Assembly (NCBI GenBank): GCA_024663395.1
Contig: JANFAH010000007.1
Span: 372,001-436,000 of the forward strand
Length of the DNA: 64,000 nucleotides
Reading direction: 5' to 3'
DNA from: Pisolithus tinctorius
Lineage: Eukaryota; Basidiomycota; Agaricomycetes; Boletales; Pisolithaceae
In this document: piece by piece, positions 57,043-64,000 of the stretch
Position numbering within the stretch: the first letter of the stretch is position 1
Layout: each line of letters begins with the position of its first letter
Made by a program: the position numbers and the translations under genes
Notes under the pieces: model-generated
Told to the model about the DNA's origin: nothing
Seen by the model: only the letters and a program-made list of their open reading frames with translations
Databases searched by the model: none

Positions 57043-58149
57043 ATGGACGGTGCCAAGCTGCGTAAACTTAGTCGGGCGGAGATACAGTCCATTGCCAAGG
57101 TGAGCAAACCGCATCTTTGGGCGTGGATCGGATGAACATTTCGAAATCAGAGAGAACATGTTCGCGCTGTCGGAAAGACGGAGGATATCATCTACAGACT
57201 TCTCAGTAGGCACCCTAAAGGGGTGCCAAAACCGGGGTGCGTTCCATCTCCCTCGCGCGGTGACGAGTATTAAAGTGGCAGGGCAGGGACACAAACGATA
57301 CCCCGGGTCCACCAGCAGGGAATGGAAAGTTATCGCAGAAGAGGCCAAAGCGGAAGCTCAAGGTGACGCAGAGCAACAATAACCGGCGTCGAGAAAGAAC
57401 GACTCCAGCAGCAGCGGTCGCTGTTCACAACGAAAACACTGAAGGGAGGGAACAAGATTCGGGTACGATCGCTGAGGAGCCGATACCTGCCGCGGGGCCA
57501 TCGAGAAGCGAGCTACGCAATTCTCAAAATCAGCCTCAAGACGATGATACCAAGAGCGACGTATCTTATCTTCGCGTCGAAAAGGTGCCGGATGAATACA
57601 TGGTAGTTGATGCTCTACGTGCATTCACTACCCTCGTAAACGATGCCCCTGGAATGAAGCAATCCGTGCGAGAAACCAAAGAGCTCCTCGACCGCACCGC
57701 CAACCTGATAGAAAATATGATGCCAGAGATTCGAGAGACGAGCCTAGTGAGAGAGAAGCTTGAAGGCCGACTGTTGGCAAAGATGAAGAAGAAACCTGAA
57801 CTTTGGGATGGGACCGCGAGTATGGAGAAGAAGGACAGGAAGTTGAGGATGGAATGGCTAAGATCTGAGAGGAAAGCTGAGAGCGTTAGGAAATGGGAGG
57901 AGGAAAATAAAGAGTTTGCACGGAACGGGCACAGTCCGGAGCCCTACGAGAATTACGCGTGAGTTTCCGTTTGCCAGCTGGATCGTGGACGGCTCATAAC
58001 TGCTCGACAGATCTGAGTCAGAAGGGGAAGTAATAGAAAGCTTACAGACTACTCCTGGAAGCAGTCGCAGTGGGAGTCCTGGCAAGAGGTCGAGAGAGGA
58101 ATCTGGCAGCGATTCAGACAGCAGTCGGTCGAAAAGACGGCGGTCATGA
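57043..58149 (+). CDS. SAP-like-motif nuclear protein, copy B
   Basis: Same architecture as copy A. Exon 1 reads MDGAKLRKLSRAEIQSIAK; after a GTGAGC intron comes REHVRAVGKTEDIIYRLLS, completing the SAP-like motif. The intron position is the same as in copy A. A GTGCGT...GGCAG intron joins PKPG to DTNDTPGPPAGNGKL, then KRPKRKLKV gives a basic signal. A long exon carries the coiled coil VVDALRAFTTLVNDAPGMKQ, ETKELLDRTANLIENMMPEI and REKLEGRLLAKMKKKPELWD. After a GTGAGT intron the tail is Ser/Arg-rich, GSSRSGSPGKRSREESGSDS, ending SKRRRS (stop at 58147-58149). It probably acts in the nucleus on DNA or chromatin. Function unknown. Confidence 0.72.
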
Positions 58150-58420
58150 CATCATCATAGTTACTGCTACCGCGCTCACGTGACCCCGCCTAATAAAAAT
58201 TTAAAAATGTGTAGACCCGACTTGTCAACTGAAGAAAATTTCAAGTTTTCGTGCTTGACTTGCCAGAGCTTTCGTGAGCTCGTACATGATTTTCACGGGA
58301 AATACTCGCGACGAGTGAGTCGTCTTCCTTCGCTCCTACTCTGTCTCAACGCGGTTGGGCAGTTACCTCAGTGACCTCGTATTTTCCTTGATCGACCTGT
58401 AGAGGGACCCACCCTCCACC

Positions 58421-61400
58421 ATGCTTGCAAGCTCAGCCGTCCGGCTACCTGTCTCATCTAAATGCCTTTCTTTTCTAAATAAGCTGCCTTCGACTCGTCA
58501 TCAATCCCTCCGTTACTTCCGTACCACACCTCACCATCGAGTCGCCTTCCTTCCTACAAATTGTTTGCGCGCTATTGCTAAGCCTGCGGTGGGCTCATAT
58601 GCACCCAAAGAAGACGAACATGTCCTTAGTTCCCCCTCTGAACTCGCCCGTAGAATCTCTGCCAAGGTCCTTCCAAAGCTACCTCGCCCTGACGTCAAGA
58701 GAGTCGTCATGGTCGGTAGCGGCGGTCTCAGTATCGGCCAAGCTGGCGAATTCGACTACTCTGGGTCGCAAGCCCTCAAAGCTCTCAGCGAAGAGGGCAT
58801 CGAAGCTATCCTAATCAATCCCAACATTGCAACTTGGCAAACATCTCATCAGCTCGCGTCTGAAGTTTACTTCCTCCCAATCACCGCGGATTATGTCGCT
58901 TACGTCCTCGAAAAGGAACGTCCGGATGGTATCCTTCTAACCTTCGGTGGGCAGAGTGCCTTGAATGTTGGCATTGCCCTCGACAAAATGGGCATCCTCG
59001 ATCGTCTCGGTGTCAAGGTGCTTGGTACGCCCATCAAGACACTCGAGGTCTCTGAGGATCGCGACCTCTTCGTCCAAGCGTTGAAAGGTGCGCCTCGGAC
59101 GGCTGGGCAGCGTACATTATCTCACCTTCTTGCAGAGATCGATATCCCCGTTGCTCAATCTACGGCAGTTTCCAGCGTCAATGCCGCTCTTGAGGCGGCA
59201 GAAAGGATTGGCTACCCTGTCATCCTGCGGTCTGCATTCACTCTGGGTGGTCTTGGTTCAGGTTTTGCCAACAACCCAGAAGAATTGCGTGATCTGTCTG
59301 CCAAGAGTTTATCTCTTTCCCCTCAGGTCCTCATCGAACGCAGCATGAAAGGCTGGAAGGAATTGGAATATGAGGTGGTTCGGGATGGTGCTGATAACAC
59401 CATCATTTGTTGTAACATGGAAAACTTTGATCCCCTCGGCACTCACACCGGCGATTCCATCGTCGTAGCCCCTTCTCAAACTCTGCCAGATGATGAATAC
59501 CACATGTTGCGGAGTGCTGCCCTCAAGGTCATCAGACACCTCGGTGTCGTCGGTGAATGTAATATCCAATATGCGCTCAACCCATACTCCAAGGAGTATT
59601 GCGTCATCGAAGTCAATGCTAGGTATTTTATTTTATTCATTGGGCGTTCTGTGTCTCATTCGTGGTTAGGTTGAGTCGTTCGAGTGCTCTTGCATCGAAA
59701 GCTACCGGATATCCTCTTGCTTACACAGCCGCGAAGATCGCCCTTGGCTATACCCTCCCTGAGCTGCCCAATGCAGTGACCAAGACAACGACTGCCTGCT
59801 TTGAACCTTCTCTTGACTACATTGTCACCAAGATACCCAAGTGGGACTTGGCCAAGTTCTCCTCACATGTCAACCGCGAAGTTGGCTCTGCCATGAAGAG
59901 TGTTGGCGAGGTGATGGCTATCGGACGTACATTCGAGGAGAGCTTGCAAAAGGCCATCCGTCAAGTCGATCCGCGTTGGAAGGGCTTTGAGCCGTACTAT
60001 CAGCCCGAGGATCTTGACACGGCTTTGTCGAAGCCAACCGATATGAGGTTATTTGCAATTGCGCATGCCATGTACAACAAGAACTACTCGGTCGATAAGG
60101 TCCATGAGTTGACAAAAATCGACAGGGTACGTCTTTCAGGTCTTTTTCGCTGCATTTGACCAACGTATTTCGTCCCGCAGTGGTACTTGTATAAGATCGA
60201 CAACATAGTTCAGACCCACCGTCAAATCAAGTCTCAGGCTTCTCTTGAGAAGGTCGACCACGAACTTATGAAAAAAGCGAAGTGTATGGGTTTCTCAGAT
60301 GTGCAGATTGCGGATATCCTATCTACTACGGAAGACGCAGTTAGGACACACCGGAAATCTCTTGGTATCACTCCCTTCGTTAAGCGAATCGACACCCTTG
60401 CGGCCGAGTACCCCGCTCATACAAACTATCTCTATACCACATACAATGCGTCTGAGCATGACGTGGACTTTGACGAGCATGGTACCATGGTACTTGGTAG
60501 TGGTGTATACCGCATCGGATCTTCAGTGGAATTCGATTGGTGTGCTGTCACCTGCGCCAGGAAACTTCGCAACATGGGCAAGCGCACGATCATGATCAAC
60601 TATAATCCGGAGACGGTCTCCACAGACTTTGACGAAGCCGATAGATTGTACTTCGAGGAACTTGGCTATGAACGTGTCATGGACATCTACGAACTTGAGC
60701 AAGCTCAGGGTGTGATTGTCAGTGTCGGAGGTGAGCAGTTTTGGTGCAATTCGGCCTCGATGTTGAATAACTGATGACGCCCGTGCAGGACAATTACCAC
60801 AGAACATTGCCCTTCGACTGAAGGACAACGGAGTCAACGTCCTCGGTACTGATCCTGTGAAGATTGATGCTGCGGAGGATCGTCACAAGTTTTCTTCGGT
60901 GCTTGATAGTATCGGCGTTGATCAACCCGAGTGGACAGAGGTTACCTCCGTCGATGCTGCTAAGCGTTTTGCCGAAAAAGTTGGGTATGTGACGAGTCCT
61001 CGAAGAAGTTGATACAAGCATTGACTTTCATCCCCATAGTTACCCAGTCCTCATCCGTCCTTCCTACGTCCTGTCTGGTGCCGCCATGAATGTCGTGTAT
61101 GAAGAGTCTACTCTGGAGTATAACCTTTCTGCTGCCGCATCTGTTTCCCCACTCCACCCTGTTGTCATTACGAAGTTCATCGATAACGCCCTGGAGATCG
61201 ACGTGGATGCAGTCGCATACCAAGGCAACCTTCTGGTCCACGCCGTTTCTGAACATGTTGAGAACGCAGGTGTCCATTCTGGCGATGCTACCCTCGTACT
61301 TCCGCCCTTCTCCCTTACAGCCACCGATATGGAACGCCTTAAAAGTATCGCACAGAAGGTTGCGAAGGCCTTCGAGATCTCTGGACCTTTTAACATGCAG

Positions 61401-62267
61401 ATCATCAAAAAGCCTGCTTCCAGTCGACATGAAGAGGACGAACTCAAGGTCATTGAGTGTAACTTGCGTGCATCTCGCTCTTTCCCCTTCGTCTCAAAGG
61501 TTCTTGGACACAACTTTATCGAGACTGCCACTTGTGCGATCGTGGGCAAGGATGTACCTGAGTTCGTCAACCTCATGGCACAGGAGAGGAACTACACTTC
61601 TATTAAGGTTGCTCAATTTTCCTGGACTCGCCTCGGAGGGGCTGACCCATTCCTCGGCGTCGGTGAGTGTTTTTGTAAAATGACTCCTCAACCACTGATG
61701 TTAACACTTGCCTTCTCAGAAATGGCCAGCACTGGCGAGGTTGCAAGCTTCGGAACTGACGTGCATGAAGCGTATTGGGCGTCTTTACTTTCCACGACCG
61801 GCTTCAAAGTTCCTCGGGCTAACTCTGGTGTCCTTATCGGTGGCGATACGACAAAGCCAGAGATGGCATTTGTGGCGAAAACCCTCGTTAACCTCGGCTT
61901 CAAGCTTTACTGCTCTTCCCACCAGGTGGAGAGCTATTTGAATGGCCTTCCATACGTGTCTGCCAAACGGATATTCTTCCCTACTAAGGACAAACGACTC
62001 CTGCGGGAAGTATTCGACGAATATGATATCCAATGCGTAATCAACCTTGCTAAAACTCGGGGGAAAGGTTTTACGGACGAAGATTATGTCGCCAGGAGGA
62101 ATGCTGTTGACTTTGGGTTGCCACTTCTGAACAACGCCCGGTGCGCAAAATTGTGGGTTGAGGCACTTCAAAAGAAGATACCACAGGGTGGGTTAAGGAA
62201 GTATGACGAGGGAAGGATACCCTCTGAAGTGCGCTCTTGGAGAGAGTTTGTTGGTAGGAGGGCATGA
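58421..62267 (+). CDS. CPA2: Carbamoyl-phosphate synthase, arginine-specific large subunit (CPA2 type)
   Basis: Makes carbamoyl phosphate from ammonia supplied by the small subunit, for arginine synthesis. The N-terminus [20 protein letters not shown] through [11 protein letters not shown] is a mitochondrial presequence. The first ATP-grasp half has [80 protein letters not shown] and [20 protein letters not shown]. The oligomerisation part has [20 protein letters not shown]. The second half has [40 protein letters not shown] and [20 protein letters not shown]. The C-terminal MGS-like domain includes [20 protein letters not shown]. Six introns of 50-60 nt have canonical borders; two of them are in frame. 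Length (about 1,180 residues) and all motifs agree with fungal CPA2. It does not fuse to a glutaminase or aspartate transcarbamoylase, so it is not the pyrimidine enzyme. Confidence 0.95.
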
Positions 62268-62410
62268 AGCTGTGTGTTGTCGCACAGAACGTCGAAGTAG
62301 TACCAAAGTACCCATTCAGTGTATGCATCTAACATGATCACCAGAACTTGAAATTTCACAATAGTAACGCTACTTGATTCTTTTTACAACTTTGAGGCGA
62401 TCGATATAAC

Positions 62411-64000
62411 TTATGGTAACATATCTTCCGGTCCACAAAGTTCTTCGAGAACGAGCTCCTCTGGGTATTTATCCACGCGCTCAGTGTTCAGCGCTTCGCT
62501 TAAGCCCCTATCCACAGCAAACTTGGCCTTAGTGGTGGCGTCCGCTCTGCCCCGGAGGATATCCACAACTATTCGGCCAACATTGGGGAGGAACTATAGA
62601 TCCGTATCAGCCTGCCAAGTTTCCCATAAGAATGGATGAGAAGCTGGGGTTGTCCCGTGCTGCATACTATCGTAAAATTGGGGGAAAAAATGAAATTTAC
62701 CTTGAACCCATGTCCACTCCCCGATGTTGCCAAAAACAAACCGGGGTCGCCGGGGAAATGACCGATAACCCAGTCACTATCCGGCGAGTCGGTGTACCTG
62801 TAAGGGGATGACGACTTAACATGTCACGCGAGCCCGAAGTTAGGGAGAAAAGGGGGGGAAAAGAAATTGGACAAGCAAGCAAATGGCGACTAAAAACGGG
62901 AAAATGGGAGGGGTGCGCTCAATGGCACCGGTCCCCAGTAACACGAACTTCGACACGTAGCAGAAACAATGGAATTCTCATATCAATCTCATTCAACCGT
63001 CGGTTCGGTTCACGCCCCGCCTTGCCCCAAGGTTCAACGCGCCACATGTTCCACCTGGCCGCAGCGTACGAAATATAAAACTGTATTTGTGTCGGACCGC
63101 AATTGGCCGCGTCGATTTGCGTCAGCGGTGACAAAAACAGGGGACGCTGGAAAATAAGACACGACCATAGGGGAGTCGGAAGGATCTTAACAAAGCCACC
63201 GATCGAGACCCTTTCGTTACACGGTAATTCTAATTGATCGGCGATGGTTGAAGCACCTGGTGAGTGTCTTCTATTACGAGGATTGTAAGTATTGATTAAC
63301 GTACGATGGACCTTGCCAACCTGGGCCCGCATTCTTCATGTACCATGACCAAACCTTGCCAGCGAGGTAAGTTTAGCTACATAGCGAGTTCGGTACTGAA
63401 GATACCAAGGTCGAATCACGGGATGAGAGACGGTGATTAAAGGGGACATATGACATACGTTACCTTACGTCTTAATGCATCTAAAGCAGAGACGCGATGA
63501 GTTACGAATATCACACTTGCCACCGTGCCAGGAAGACTACAGGGCAAGCCAGGAATTTCGCTGAGCAGCTTTGCGGAACTGGGGCCAGGAGGAACATGGA
63601 GCATGGAACAAGCGGGGTGAGGCGTTCTTACTCGTACAGTTTCTGGCAGAGCAGAGACACTGCTCTGCCCACAACGGAGGAGGCAAACGATAACAATAAA
63701 GATATGGGGAGTCGTGAGAAGCACCCACCAACACATCCTCGTTCCCGCCCAGGGTTTCTCCGCTAGATCCGGGTAGACCACCCTCAAGCAATCCCTAATA
63801 ACCCGTAGCACGGATCGAGGGACACGTAACCCGTCTGAGCCCTCTGGGTGGCTGAGAACTGTCCGGGGGGTTGAGATCTTACGAGGCACCACAGTTGCGT
63901 TGGCAAAGGAAAATCTAAACGCGGATGGTGTCACCATATGGGTGTGTCCGGCAGCATGCAAACCAGTCTTGATAACATTATCCTTGTTGGGCTGGTTCAG
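62411..64000 (-). CDS. Sarcosine-oxidase-like FAD amine oxidoreductase, partial at right edge
   Basis: C-terminal part of a flavin-dependent amine oxidase of the sarcosine/fructosyl-amine oxidase group. Reading from the right edge: NKDNVIKTGLHAAGHTHMVT, then SHPEGSDGLRVPRSVLRVIR, DCLRVVYPDLAEKPWAGTRM and C; after a long intron WYTDSPDSDWVIGHFPGDPG, continuing LFLATSGSGHGFK, the flavin-contacting block; then after a GTAAAT intron FLPNVGRIVVDILRGRA, ending EELVLEELCGPEDMLP (stop at 62411-62413). There is no C-terminal SKL peroxisomal signal. The intron at 62798-63728 is 931 nt, far longer than any other here, with GTGGGT and TTACAG borders; it restores the CWYTDSPD motif exactly. The N-terminal FAD-binding half is outside the window. 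Confidence 0.85.
63645..63669. repeat. Perfect 10-bp hairpin in the long intron
   Basis: GGCAGAGCAG (63645-63654) and CTGCTCTGCC (63660-63669) are perfect inverted copies with loop AGACA, near the 5' end of the 931-nt intron of the oxidase gene. Confidence 0.85.

Overview
The window is nuclear DNA of a filamentous basidiomycete, most likely an Agaricomycete. Nearly every recognisable gene is cut by several short GT-AG introns of about 50-65 nt. Many products have fungal signatures: a DUF6533-type seven-helix receptor family that is expanded in mushrooms, a CSC1/OSCA channel, Nab2, and arginine-specific carbamoyl-phosphate synthase with a mitochondrial presequence. There is no sign of a prokaryotic operon, plasmid, virus or CRISPR array. 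I recognise about 20 genes with a family assignment, several further genes I cannot name, and one tRNA. Exon borders were read by eye from splice signals and family similarity.

Layout. 1-8.2 kb: mitochondrial oligoribonuclease (partial), a DUF6533 receptor, GlcNAc-6-phosphate deacetylase, a gene-free stretch with a diverged ~320-bp tandem duplication, and NMN adenylyltransferase. 8.6-19.6 kb: a bZIP factor, DNA polymerase lambda, glutaryl-CoA dehydrogenase, and a head-to-head pair of putative mitochondrial genes. 19.8-25.5 kb: an IMPACT-family protein, an unnamed gene and a CSC1-type channel. 27.4-34.7 kb: an NFKBIL1-like protein head-to-head with a steroid 5-alpha-reductase-type enzyme, an unnamed gene, Rer1, D-glycerate 3-kinase and an Mpr1-like acetyltransferase.

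From 34.7 to 48.9 kb the only convincing gene is a Pho85-type (PCL) cyclin at 41.5-42.5 kb, with more than 6 kb of gene-poor DNA on each side. 48.9-64 kb is dense again: a mitochondrial P-loop ATPase, Nab2, a small unnamed gene, two related SAP-like-motif genes pointing away from each other with an intron-containing tRNA-Leu(CAA) between them, CPA2, and a sarcosine-oxidase-like flavoenzyme that runs off the right edge and contains an unusually long intron.

The genes do not form one pathway. They are ordinary chromosomal housekeeping and regulatory genes, with many products bound for mitochondria (oligoribonuclease, glutaryl-CoA dehydrogenase, two unnamed small proteins, the P-loop ATPase, CPA2). 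I did not find a clear new biological system. The best candidates for a second look are the divergent SAP-like pair around the tRNA, the isolated cyclin, the 931-nt intron with a perfect hairpin, the tandem duplication, and two neighbouring hairpins at 46.1 kb that could be a structured RNA.
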